64,000 nt of DNA, taken from Kiloniella majae. Lineage in GTDB: Bacteria > Pseudomonadota > Alphaproteobacteria > Kiloniellales > Kiloniellaceae. Below, piece by piece: positions 56,088 to 64,000 of the stretch; within the stretch, counting starts at the first letter, position 1; every line of letters begins with the position of its first letter. Below the pieces are notes generated by a model. That model was not told the origin of the DNA and ran no database searches. It saw only the letters and a list, made by a program, of their open reading frames with translations. The stretch lies in the NCBI RefSeq assembly GCF_002118315.1, contig NZ_MTSZ01000002.1, positions 310,001-374,000 on the forward strand, in the 5' to 3' direction. The position numbers were made by a program, and so were the translations under genes.

Positions 56088-56930
56088 ATGACTGTTGAGC
56101 AATTGGCAATCGCGGATCCAACACCGGGCGATATCATGGCGACCACTGAAAAGCCATTACCAAAATCGGTAACTGGCGAAACTGTACTGTCCGTTACCCA
56201 CCACACAGACTCGCTGTTTTCTTTCAGGATCACACGTCCTGCTGCATTCCGCTTTCGTACAGGTGAATTTGTAATGATCGGCCTCATGGTAGATGGCAAA
56301 CCACTTTTACGTGCCTATTCTATTGCCAGCCCCGCCTGGGACGAAACGATTGAACTTTATTCTATTAAAGTTCCCAACGGCCCCCTCACATCTCGCCTAC
56401 AGAATATCAAACCTGGTGATATGGTGCTCTTGGGCAAAAAACCAACAGGAACGCTGGTCCTTGACGCGCTGGTTCCCGGTAAACGTCTCTACATGATGTC
56501 AACCGGCACAGGGCTTGCTCCCTTTGCCAGCGTCATCCGTGATCCGGAAACTTACGAGAAATTTGAAGAAGTCATTCTGATCCACAGCTGTCGTTACAAA
56601 GAAGAATTGAAATACGGCGAGGAACTCGTTTCCAGCCTGTATCAGCACGAATTCCTCGGCGAAATGGTTTCTGAAAAACTCAGATACTATAACTCTGTGA
56701 CGCGCGAAGATTTCATTCGCCGTGGCAGAATACCAGAACTCTTCCGCTCTGGTAAAATCACAACAGATCTGGAAACCCCGGCTCTTAACCCTGAAACAGA
56801 TCGCGTTATGATCTGCGGCTCTATGGAAATGCTAAAATCTTGTGCCGAGCTTTGTGAAGAAGCAGGCCTAAGCGAAGGAGCCAACAGCAAACCTGGCGAA
56901 TACGTTGTTGAGAAAGCTTTTGTAGGCTAG
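56088..56930 (+). CDS. fpr: Ferredoxin-NADP(+) reductase
   Basis: A 280-residue flavoprotein that moves electrons between NADPH and ferredoxin or flavodoxin. FAD binding is RAYSIASPAWD and the NADP loop MSTGTGLAPFASVI. The C-terminal Tyr-Val region of the Fpr type is visible (PGEYVVEKAFVG). The ATG at 56088 has a GGAG site; an earlier in-frame ATG at 56022 is not supported. A terminator follows. Confidence 0.95.
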   Translation: MTVEQLAIADPTPGDIMATTEKPLPKSVTGETVLSVTHHTDSLFSFRITRPAAFRFRTGEFVMIGLMVDGKPLLRAYSIASPAWDETIELYSIKVPNGPLTSRLQNIKPGDMVLLGKKPTGTLVLDALVPGKRLYMMSTGTGLAPFASVIRDPETYEKFEEVILIHSCRYKEELKYGEELVSSLYQHEFLGEMVSEKLRYYNSVTREDFIRRGRIPELFRSGKITTDLETPALNPETDRVMICGSMEMLKSCAELCEEAGLSEGANSKPGEYVVEKAFVG

Positions 56931-56957
56931 TCAAAATCATCAAGATAGCATAAAAAA

Positions 56958-56985
56958 ACGGCGCCCAAGTGGCGCCGTCTTTGTT
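56958..56985 (+). terminator. Intrinsic terminator after fpr
   Basis: Arms ACGGCGCC (56958-56965) and GGCGCCGT (56971-56978), loop CAAGT, then CTTTGTTT. A preceding A run would allow function in both directions. Confidence 0.85.
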
Positions 56986-57068
56986 TCTTATATCTATATT
57001 AAATGTTGTTGTACCCTACCATACCAAGTGGTAAATTTACCCTTAATCATTGATATAAAGACGTTCCT

Positions 57069-57749
57069 ATGCCTACCAACGTTAAATTCAAAAATATTTC
57101 TAAACGCTCAAATCAAGTCTTACTGGCAAGCTACATTGCAATTGCATCTCTTGTAGCAGTGCAAATAGCTACACTTTTTGAGTTATCCTTATTAGAAGAC
57201 ATAAACCTTGGTAATTACAATTCACCAGAACAGCTCGATTCACGTATAGCTAATAATGAGTTATGGGTTGAAATCATAAATCTTGCATCTGCCTTAGCAT
57301 TCATTTCTTACATAATTTTATTTTTCATGTGGATCTATCGCACCAATTCTAATAGTCACACTTTCACCCAAGGAAAAATTAAACATACCCCAGGTTGGTC
57401 TGTTGGTTGGTTTTTTATTCCAATCGCAAATCTCTGGAAGTCTTATCAAATTCCAGCAGAGATTTGGAAGGCCAGTAAATCAGGACCAGATTACAATCAC
57501 ACACACACAACCCCTTTAATTTTGAAATTATGGTGGGTCGCTTGGATTGTAGATAATTTATTCTCCCAAATCAGCCTAAGAATAACCGACTCAGCAGTTG
57601 AAACACACGAATTGATTAACGCAGACCGCATACTCTTTTCCAGCAATGTCGTTTCGATTATCTCTATCATACTTACCATTAAAATGGTTAAAGAGATCAA
57701 TCTTTTACAGGAAAATCAAAGTAGCCACATAAGCGAAGTGTTCGCCTAG
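57069..57749 (+). CDS. DUF4328 domain-containing membrane protein
   Basis: A 226-residue protein with about five predicted spans. The signature FMWIYRTNSNSHTFTQGKIKHTPGWSVGWFFIPIANLWKSYQI region (residues about 87-128) identifies DUF4328. It has no known function. AT-rich, and a small Ser/Thr/Asn-rich C-terminus. Tail to tail with the broken LysR gene. Confidence 0.88.
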   Translation: MPTNVKFKNISKRSNQVLLASYIAIASLVAVQIATLFELSLLEDINLGNYNSPEQLDSRIANNELWVEIINLASALAFISYIILFFMWIYRTNSNSHTFTQGKIKHTPGWSVGWFFIPIANLWKSYQIPAEIWKASKSGPDYNHTHTTPLILKLWWVAWIVDNLFSQISLRITDSAVETHELINADRILFSSNVVSIISIILTIKMVKEINLLQENQSSHISEVFA

Positions 57750-57785
57750 CTAAAACATTACTTTTCAGAAAAAATACTCGCACTT

Positions 57786-58525
57786 TCAACTCTTGGCCAC
57801 TTGAGATACCAACCACTTTTTAAGTAAGGACACATGCGGATTTCCCAAGGCACCTGCCCCCTCATAAATATAATACCCCACGCCTCTATTGATCACAACA
57901 TCAATTGGACAAACTAATCTTCCTGAATACATTGCATCCATAACCATTGGCCAATGTCCTATTGCAACACCCACCCACGTGGTTGGAGATTACCTATAGA
58001 AGCTTCTATACACCATTTTTGCCAGTCCTGATCTCTCGGAACCTCATCCACCTTTATTAAAAAATGCTGATCAAGATCATCCACAGACAAAATCGGTTTT
58101 CGTTTTTGGAGTTCAGGCGACATAACAATTTGCGCTTCATCCCCCATTAGAAAGAGAGCCGTTTTTGAAGCTAAACCTCTTTGCTCCGGCTTAATTATAA
58201 GATCCACACCACCCTTATCCAAATCTTCCAATTTAGATCTAGTCTGCCCCTGTGACATCGCTGCTTCCATACCATCGCGCATAATCCCAAATGCGGTATG
58301 CAACGAAAGGGCAAGCTTTTCTCCTTCGGGCGATAACCTAATCGTATTGGAAACTCTCTCGATCAATCTTACTCTCAAGTGAGCTTCAAGCTTCTTCACC
58401 TGCTGACTAATAGCTGGTTGCGTTACACCGAGATCTATTGCCGCCGAAGAAATACTTCGTAACCGAGCGACAGCTTCAAAGGCACGTACTGCAGAAAGGG
58501 GGTGCAATAAATCACGCGTTTTCAT
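57786..58525 (-). pseudogene. Broken LysR family regulator (frameshift plus internal deletion)
   Basis: The frame from 58525 begins as a normal LysR protein (LHPLSAVRAFEAVARLRSISSAAIDLGVTQPAISQQVKKLE) and runs to GWVLQ then stop at 57959. The rest of the effector domain (GVAIGHWPMVMDAMYSGRLVCP, ending WLVSQVAKS) continues in another frame from 57974 to 57786. Around the switch is GGGTGGGTG, a run prone to slippage. In addition, after GMEAAMSQGQTRSK the protein jumps to GGVDLIIK, missing about 50 residues present in GcvA-type proteins. Both lesions indicate a pseudogene. EamA lies divergent to it. Confidence 0.85.
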
Positions 58526-58640
58526 ATTAGATATTCTTATGTTGGTAAAATTATTTTGAAATTGATTTTATGAAATTAAAGGTGTTTTTTTAAAGTATTA
58601 AACCAATACTCATAAGTATTCTTACTCAAGATCGAAATTT

Positions 58641-59615
58641 ATGGAACTCTGGATCCCGATCACTGTCGCCGCAGCGCTCTTTCAAAATATTCGAACGGCC
58701 CTGCAAAAACATCTTAAAGGACGCCTAGATACAACAGGCGCGACCTATGCACGCTTTCTTTATGCCGTTCCTTTTACATGGGTATATTTGGCAATTTTAT
58801 TGCAACTTCAAAGCACAGACACAACTAACACCAATGCACTCCCAGCAATCAACACAGTTTTTTTAAGCTACGGTGCGGTGGGCGGCATTGCACAAATACT
58901 GGCAACCTTTGTTCTTGTCTGGTTATTTGGGCAAAGGAATTTTGCCGTAGGTACCAGCCTAACCAAAACGGAAGCTATCCAGACTGCCCTGTTTGGTTTC
59001 GTCCTCTTGGGCGACAGCCTAACCATTCAAGCTATTGCTGGTATCATAATAAGTTTGGTTGGCGTACTCGCACTCTACAAGAAAAAACAAGCAAATTCCG
59101 GCACAAATTTAACCACAAGTCTTACCCAAAACTCGATACAAGCAACACTGGCAAGCAGGATAATCCAAACGATTACAACTGACAGAAGTATTTTGCCCGG
59201 GCTTGTTGCCGGTGGCCTGTTTGCGATATCCGCCGTTTCTTATCGCGCTGCGTCCCTCTCCTTGGAAGAGAGTGGATTTGCCATCCAATCTGCCTACACT
59301 CTGGTTTGGGTCACAGGATTTCAAACACTGATAATGGGTGCCTATATACTGGGTACAGTTCCGAAAGTATTTCTCAGAGTTCTTCAAAGTTGGAAAGCAG
59401 CTATTTGGATCGGCTTAACCGGTATGCTTGGTTCAGCAGGATGGTTTGCTGCAATGACGTTAGAAAATGCAGCTCACGTCAGAACCCTTGGGCAGGTAGA
59501 ACTTATATTCACCCTTTTGATCGGCTATCTTTTTTTCAAAGAACGCCTTACCCGTCAAGAGCTTGCGGGGATTGCCCTAATAACAACGGGCATCATCACA
59601 CTGGTACTAGAATAA
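58641..59615 (+). CDS. EamA-family (DMT superfamily) transporter
   Basis: A 324-residue exporter-type membrane protein with ten predicted spans in two EamA repeats (LWIPITVAAALFQNIRTALQ and GLTGMLGSAGWFAAMTLENA, the latter with the repeat pattern RTLGQVELIFTLLIGYLFFKERLT). Substrate unknown. It is divergent from the broken LysR gene that may once have controlled it. Confidence 0.9.
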   Translation: MELWIPITVAAALFQNIRTALQKHLKGRLDTTGATYARFLYAVPFTWVYLAILLQLQSTDTTNTNALPAINTVFLSYGAVGGIAQILATFVLVWLFGQRNFAVGTSLTKTEAIQTALFGFVLLGDSLTIQAIAGIIISLVGVLALYKKKQANSGTNLTTSLTQNSIQATLASRIIQTITTDRSILPGLVAGGLFAISAVSYRAASLSLEESGFAIQSAYTLVWVTGFQTLIMGAYILGTVPKVFLRVLQSWKAAIWIGLTGMLGSAGWFAAMTLENAAHVRTLGQVELIFTLLIGYLFFKERLTRQELAGIALITTGIITLVLE

Positions 59616-59627
59616 TAAGTGTAAGAC

Positions 59628-62441
59628 TTACGCAGTTAATCTCTGTGCTTCAATGGGGAAAACCAGGGTCACAGACGTGCCCACGTTAGGTTCACTTTCG
59701 ATCAAAAACTGGGCTCCGTGCAATTCTGTCAATCGCTTGGATAGAGGCAACCCCAAACCAGTCCCCTCATGTTTGCGACTTAGACTGGAATCAACCTGCC
59801 CAAAGGGCGCCAAAGCTTTTGGAATTTCACTTGATGACATGCCAATCCCAGTATCTATGACCGATAGCTCTAACCCACGGTCAGAGATATGAGTTGCAAT
59901 GGTAATACTCCCACCCGGCAGGGTAAACTTGATCGCGTTGGATATTAGATTAATCAACACCTGCTTGATACGACGTTCGTCCCCACAAAGACTGGGAAGT
60001 CCTGCCTCAAGCTGCAACAGAACGCTCAAGCTTGCTTGCTCGGCACGACCTGACAGCATTTTATTACAGCGCTGAACAACGTTGTTGATTTCAAAGTGTT
60101 CTTCGTGAAGCTCAATCTTGCCCGCTTCTGCCTTCGATAGATCCAGAATGTCATTAATAAGCTCAAGCAAATGCGTGCCTGACTCATTCACATCCCGCGC
60201 ATAATCTTTATATCGCGGACTACCAAGTGGCCCGAACATCTCATCTGCCAAAATTTCAGAGAAACCCAAAATCGCATTCAACGGCGTACGCAGCTCATGG
60301 CTCATCAAGGCCATGAATTCCGATTTGGCCCTATTGGCTAATTCAGCACTTTCCTTGAGAACCGTGAGCTCTTTTTCGACTTCCTTTTGCTCGGTAATGT
60401 CTTGCATCACACAAACGAAATACTGAATATTTCCCTCGTCATCAAAAATAGGACTAAGGTCAATTTGGTTCCAAAGTGTATGCCCATCCCGATGATAGTT
60501 CAGCATATCAACACGGGCATGACGATTTTCAATCAAACTCTTTTCCAGAACATCCCGGACATGAGGATCAGTACCATCGCCCTGTAAAAAGCCTGAATGC
60601 AAATACGGTATTTCTTTATTTGTATAACCCGTTAGCTTTGTAAAAGCTGGGTTTGCGTAGATAATAGGACGACTTTCTTCCTGTGCATCTGCGATAATTA
60701 CCCCGGCATCCGTGGAACTTACCGCCGCAGCCAAACGATGATTCTCACGGCTAAGGTCCATGAGTTCTGCTTCGCGGGCTTTATAGTCACTTATATCAGT
60801 ATAAACGGTAAAAAGGTCATTTTCCGGCGTTTTATGATCGGTAATTTTCAACCAGGAATCTTCAGCAAACTGAAATTCTCTATTTCTTTTTCCACGACGC
60901 AACATCATGGCTTTAATATAACTCTCGCGCTTTTCAACACTCAGCGGATCTTGCCCGGTATTCACATAGGAAATGGACACATCTTCATAGGTCATGCCTA
61001 CACGAATTGCCATGGGGCGTCCGGGGAAGAAAATTTCCTGGAAACGGCGATTAAATGCAACCAACTTGTCATTCTCATCATAGAGAGTGACAGCCCCGGA
61101 AAAGCTTTCAAACGCACGGAATAAACGTGCATGAGCCGTTGCCATCTTTTGCTGCTCTTTTCTGCGTTCGGTAATATCGCTTCCTGCTCCCCTGTAACCT
61201 CTGAATTCCCCCTTCTTATCAAAGACCGGCACACCACTTAACCGCAGTATGCGGGATACCCCGGCAAGATCAGGCACCACAAGCTCCAGATCCCGAAAAG
61301 AAGAACGAGACTTGAGAACCTTCAGAAAACTTTCATCGGTTAGACCATCGCCCTTCACATCGCTAAAAGATTTCCCCAACAGGTTCCACTCCTGAAGCTG
61401 AGACACAAAGGTAAAACGCAGATCAGGCCCCATTTCCCAAAACCAGTCTGTCGCAGCACCTGCGATATCACGAAATCTGCGCTCGCTATCTTTCAACGCC
61501 AACACAGCACCATCCCGACGCTGCGCTGTGGTGACAAAAATTCGCCCACCTAAATACAAAGCAATAATCAAGACCAAACTAGCCCCGAGTGCAAAGCCAA
61601 CTGATGCAGAATAACGGTCACGCCAGACAACCTCGATATAGTCCGCAGGAATGCCAATCACGACAGACAGGCCAAAATGGCCGATCTCTTGCCCCATCAC
61701 AATCCGTTTGACCCCGTCAAGATCCCAAACCGAAACATTTCCTTGCTCTGCAAGGCTGGACAGTAAATAGGGTGTTTCCCGTCCGATTAAATCTTCGGAA
61801 AAATTATCATCCAACCATAGCCGACCATCATCTACCTGGATTGAGACCATAGATCTTTTGGGTAATCCCAGCACCGCCCATCGCGTCATAAAATCATGCA
61901 CACGGAATGTCGATGCCACATAAGATGTCCCATCAGCACCAGAACTCTTAATTGAGCGCAGAACCGTTGCGTACCATTCATCCTGCGCCAAAAAGGGTAA
62001 ACTTATTGACGACGCATTCTGTGCTTCAACCTTCTCAATCAATTTCTTTAGATTATATGCTGGCGGCAAAGGAATAGCCTGATCCCCAAGAATAACCTCC
62101 CCATTTGCATCCAGAACAGACAAAAGCTGCACATTGTTAAATCCCGAACGCCTACTGTGCAGAGGGATTTCATCATCAATATTTTTGAGGAAAAGCGTTA
62201 AAGGCGAAGCAATTCGATTTAAAGCTGTATGAACCTGCTCATCAATTTCGTCCGAAACATCCTGATAGGTACTGTTTACCCATAAACCAATTAAAAGGGC
62301 CGAGAAGATACAGGCGGCAACGTTCAGCTGAATTGCCCGAATACGCAACCTGCGGACAGAAAGAGTTCTGGAAAGCCCCTGATGCTTTGCGCCTCCAAGA
62401 TCATCTCCCCTTCCGGACAGCCCCCTGTCGCCCTTTATCAC
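59628..62441 (-). CDS. Membrane-bound PAS sensor histidine kinase with a Cys-less LOV-like domain
   Basis: A 937-residue sensor kinase. Two membrane helices (about 39-56 and 281-304) flank a periplasmic sensor domain of about 220 residues. Then come PAS domains at about 320-430, 435-555 and 570-690, the HisKA domain with the phospho-acceptor His715 in MSHELRTPLNAILGFSEIL, and an HATPase domain (NLISNAIKF, DTGIGM, GTGLGL). The third PAS follows LOV domains (IIYANPAFTKLTGYTNKEI, FLQGDGTDP, LNYHRDGHTLWNQ) but the NCRFLQ photoactive Cys is replaced by HSGFLQ. No receiver domain or adjacent regulator, so the partner is unknown. Confidence 0.93.
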   Translation of the reverse strand: MIKGDRGLSGRGDDLGGAKHQGLSRTLSVRRLRIRAIQLNVAACIFSALLIGLWVNSTYQDVSDEIDEQVHTALNRIASPLTLFLKNIDDEIPLHSRRSGFNNVQLLSVLDANGEVILGDQAIPLPPAYNLKKLIEKVEAQNASSISLPFLAQDEWYATVLRSIKSSGADGTSYVASTFRVHDFMTRWAVLGLPKRSMVSIQVDDGRLWLDDNFSEDLIGRETPYLLSSLAEQGNVSVWDLDGVKRIVMGQEIGHFGLSVVIGIPADYIEVVWRDRYSASVGFALGASLVLIIALYLGGRIFVTTAQRRDGAVLALKDSERRFRDIAGAATDWFWEMGPDLRFTFVSQLQEWNLLGKSFSDVKGDGLTDESFLKVLKSRSSFRDLELVVPDLAGVSRILRLSGVPVFDKKGEFRGYRGAGSDITERRKEQQKMATAHARLFRAFESFSGAVTLYDENDKLVAFNRRFQEIFFPGRPMAIRVGMTYEDVSISYVNTGQDPLSVEKRESYIKAMMLRRGKRNREFQFAEDSWLKITDHKTPENDLFTVYTDISDYKAREAELMDLSRENHRLAAAVSSTDAGVIIADAQEESRPIIYANPAFTKLTGYTNKEIPYLHSGFLQGDGTDPHVRDVLEKSLIENRHARVDMLNYHRDGHTLWNQIDLSPIFDDEGNIQYFVCVMQDITEQKEVEKELTVLKESAELANRAKSEFMALMSHELRTPLNAILGFSEILADEMFGPLGSPRYKDYARDVNESGTHLLELINDILDLSKAEAGKIELHEEHFEINNVVQRCNKMLSGRAEQASLSVLLQLEAGLPSLCGDERRIKQVLINLISNAIKFTLPGGSITIATHISDRGLELSVIDTGIGMSSSEIPKALAPFGQVDSSLSRKHEGTGLGLPLSKRLTELHGAQFLIESEPNVGTSVTLVFPIEAQRLTA

Positions 62442-62820
62442 AATAAATCCCTCACTCTAATCTGCAACCATCCTATGACGACCGCTTGAAAACGGCACGT
62501 GTGACATCGATGATTGTACTGCGATATACGCACGCATTTAGCACTTCTAAATACGCGGTCTTTTTTCGGCTGGACCACATGTACAGATCAAGGCTTATTA
62601 AATAGTTAAAAATGTAATGATTTGAGTTACAATATCATGACGTTTCAAACAATTGTTTGTCATTATTTCGTCAAAGGAAAAATGAGCGTCGCATATCGAA
62701 CATGCAAAGCGGAATTTTTACCGTTATATAAATGTTATACATGGGGTCCTGCGAATGAAATATGTGGCGTCGCATAATCGCTCCCCAATAAATATAACCT
62801 TGGTATGAGAGTATACGGAC
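62442..62820. other. 379-base regulatory region before the corrinoid gene
   Basis: No gene. A perfect palindrome CAAACAATTGTTTG lies at 62646-62659. A 10-base direct repeat GCGTCGCATA occurs at 62686-62695 and 62767-62776, 81 bases apart. These suggest specific control of the corrinoid locus or of the divergent kinase gene. No cobalamin riboswitch was recognised. Confidence 0.5.
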
Positions 62821-63513
62821 ATGTCTGAAGAAGATGATCTAGATCTGCGCACGCTTGATGATGACGAACTTGTCTTGCAAATGCATGATGACCTCTATGA
62901 TGGTCTGAAAGACGAAATTCTGGAAGCTGTTAATATTCTTCTGGAACGCGGCTGGGCCCCATATGATGTTTTGACCAAAGCTTTGGTTGAAGGCATGCGT
63001 ATTGTCGGCGTTGACTTCCGTGATGGTATCCTTTTCGTACCAGAAGTTCTGCTTGCTGCTGGCGCCATGAAAGGCGGCATGGGCATTCTGCGTCCTCTTC
63101 TGGCTGAAACAGGCGCACCAAAACTTGGCAAGATGGTTATTGGTACTGTTAAAGGCGACATCCATGACATCGGGAAAAATCTTGTTTCCATGATGATGGA
63201 AGGTGCTGGTTTCGAAGTTATTGATCTGGGCATTAACAACCCGGTCGAAAACTATCTGGAAGCACTTGAAGAGCACAAGCCAGACATTCTGGGTATGTCC
63301 GCGCTTTTGACAACCACAATGCCTTACATGAAGGTCGTTATCGACACCATGAAAGAAAAAGGTATTCGTGACGACTATGTTGTTATGGTTGGTGGCGCCC
63401 CTCTTAACGAAGCGTTTGGTGAAGCCATTGGTGCAGACCACTACTGCCGAGACGCTGCTGTCGCCGTTGAAATGGCAAAAGAAGCCATGCAACGCCGCCA
63501 CAACCAAGCTTAA
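62821..63513 (+). CDS. Corrinoid methyl-carrier protein (MtbC/MttC/MtgC-like)
   Basis: A 230-residue cobalamin-binding protein that carries methyl groups between a methyltransferase and an acceptor. The N-terminal helical cap (about 14-88, LVEGMRIVGVDFRDGILFVPEVLLAAGAMKGG) precedes the Rossmann domain with the B12-binding DIHDIGKNLVSMMMEGAGFEVIDLG (His ligand of the DxHxxG motif at about residue 117) and LLTTTMPYMKVVID, GGAPLNEAFGEAIGAD. It is followed 21 bases later by a DUF1638 gene, a pair seen in methylamine, betaine or methoxy metabolism. The substrate-specific methyltransferase is not in view. Confidence 0.93.
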   Translation: MSEEDDLDLRTLDDDELVLQMHDDLYDGLKDEILEAVNILLERGWAPYDVLTKALVEGMRIVGVDFRDGILFVPEVLLAAGAMKGGMGILRPLLAETGAPKLGKMVIGTVKGDIHDIGKNLVSMMMEGAGFEVIDLGINNPVENYLEALEEHKPDILGMSALLTTTMPYMKVVIDTMKEKGIRDDYVVMVGGAPLNEAFGEAIGADHYCRDAAVAVEMAKEAMQRRHNQA

Positions 63514-63534
63514 GAAGCTGAATAGTTCAGGACA

Positions 63535-64000
63535 ATGTCCGATATAAACGCCCACATCAACGATAAGGAGAGCAAGACTCTCCTTATCGCCTGTGGTGCG
63601 GTTGCCAGAGAAATCATCGCCCTTAATAAACTAAATAGCTGGAATCATCTCGATATCACATGCCTTCCAGCAATCTGGCACAACACGCCAGATAAAATCC
63701 CACAGGGCGTCCGCAGTAAAATCCAAGAAAACAAAGATGTTTATGGAAACATTGTTGTCGTTTATGGCGACTGCGGTACTGGTGGAGAACTGGACAGAGT
63801 TCTGGAAGAAGAAGGCGTCAAACGCATTGATGGCGTTCACTGTTATGCTTTTTTTACTGGCCTTAGTGCCTTTGATCAGATGCATGAAGATGACATCACA
63901 TGCTTTTACCTAACAGATTATCTCGTTAGACATTTTGATACCTTGATCATGGAAGGAATGGGCATTGCAAAGCACCCTGAACTTCTTCCAATGTATTTCG
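63535..64000 (+). CDS. DUF1638 domain-containing protein (partial, runs off the right edge)
   Basis: The frame starts MSDINAHINDKESKTLLIACG at 63535 and stays open to the edge (about 155 codons). It contains IACGAVAREIIALN, ITCLPAIWHNTPDKIP, VVYGDCGTGGELD and FYLTDYLVRHFDTLIMEGMG, typical of DUF1638, a family found with corrinoid and methyltransferase genes. Function unknown. It is likely co-transcribed with the corrinoid gene. The C-terminus is missing because of the window end. Confidence 0.88.
   Translation, partial: MSDINAHINDKESKTLLIACGAVAREIIALNKLNSWNHLDITCLPAIWHNTPDKIPQGVRSKIQENKDVYGNIVVVYGDCGTGGELDRVLEEEGVKRIDGVHCYAFFTGLSAFDQMHEDDITCFYLTDYLVRHFDTLIMEGMGIAKHPELLPMYF

Noticed and set aside
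57786-57974. Separate 62-residue gene
   Set aside because: It is the C-terminal end of the LysR effector domain in another frame, so it belongs to the pseudogene.
62442-62820. Cobalamin riboswitch before the corrinoid gene
   Set aside because: No B12-box (GCCACTG-type) or matching fold was found.
62839-63555. 238-codon frame antisense to the corrinoid gene
   Set aside because: It lies fully opposite a well-supported gene, with His/Asn/Phe-rich composition typical of shadow frames.

Overview
The window reads as chromosome of a Gram-negative alphaproteobacterium of moderate to low GC, probably a marine or coastal heterotroph. The grounds are the order tRNA-Tyr/tRNA-Gly/tuf/tRNA-Trp/secE/nusG/rplKAJL/rpoB, a direct-repeat GTTC-N7-GTTC LexA box (the alphaproteobacterial type) in front of umuDC, a ChrR-type cupin anti-sigma factor beside an ECF sigma factor, and families common in that class (TIGR01459 HAD hydrolase, DUF983, XRE-cupin regulators). 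A genus such as Kiloniella or Terasakiella would be only a guess. No insertion sequence, prophage, CRISPR array or rRNA gene is visible.

Layout. 1-7184 (minus): translation/transcription core, with rpoB running off the left edge. 7379-11542: rlmB, a TetR regulator, an NTF2-like protein, a HAD hydrolase and an XRE-cupin regulator. 11754-14515: an omega-amino-acid:pyruvate aminotransferase and alanine dehydrogenase, which together move amino groups onto pyruvate and release ammonium. 14575-19989: a small accessory stretch with a solitary tRNA-Thr, an AT-rich polysaccharide-lyase-like gene, two unknown genes, the SOS mutagenesis operon umuDC and a DHCW-motif cupin. 20068-26462 (minus): a polyol uptake and oxidation operon (binding protein, two permeases, AraC regulator, mannitol-dehydrogenase-family enzyme, ATPase), with a terminator-like attenuator after the binding-protein gene.

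26846-37353: many short, mostly single-gene units: GNAT, AhpD-like/HxlR pair, a DOPA-dioxygenase-like protein, MarC, a cAMP-phosphodiesterase-like enzyme behind an 11-C tract, DUF4126, a convergent ECF sigma/ChrR-like pair, an orphan amino-acid ABC permease, PilZ, a CheY-like receiver, a pentapeptide-repeat protein and DUF983. 37456-41346: a MarR regulator, a membrane-anchored alkylsulfatase-like metallo-hydrolase and imidazolonepropionase, linked by three near-identical TGTATATACA-type palindromes. 41410-50207: a hydrolase, a FosA-like glutathione transferase, a dCMP deaminase-like enzyme, a tandem pair of GT87-like membrane proteins, an SLC13/TrkA-C transporter, DUF1415 and formate-tetrahydrofolate ligase. 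50476-64000: a ferredoxin-like/YcgN pair, a solute-binding protein, DUF899, two LysR genes (one broken), a glutathionyl-hydroquinone-reductase-like protein, ferredoxin-NADP reductase, DUF4328, an EamA exporter, a large PAS histidine kinase containing a LOV-like domain without its photoactive cysteine, and at the right edge a corrinoid protein with a DUF1638 protein, the start of a methyl-transfer (C1) locus.

The observations most worth a second look are the Cys-less LOV-like kinase, the MarR palindrome trio, the sigma/anti-sigma gene arrangement with its candidate sigma-E promoter, the LysR pseudogene, the corrinoid/DUF1638 locus cut by the window edge, and several repeated operator-like sequences. 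Nothing here can be called a new system from sequence alone.
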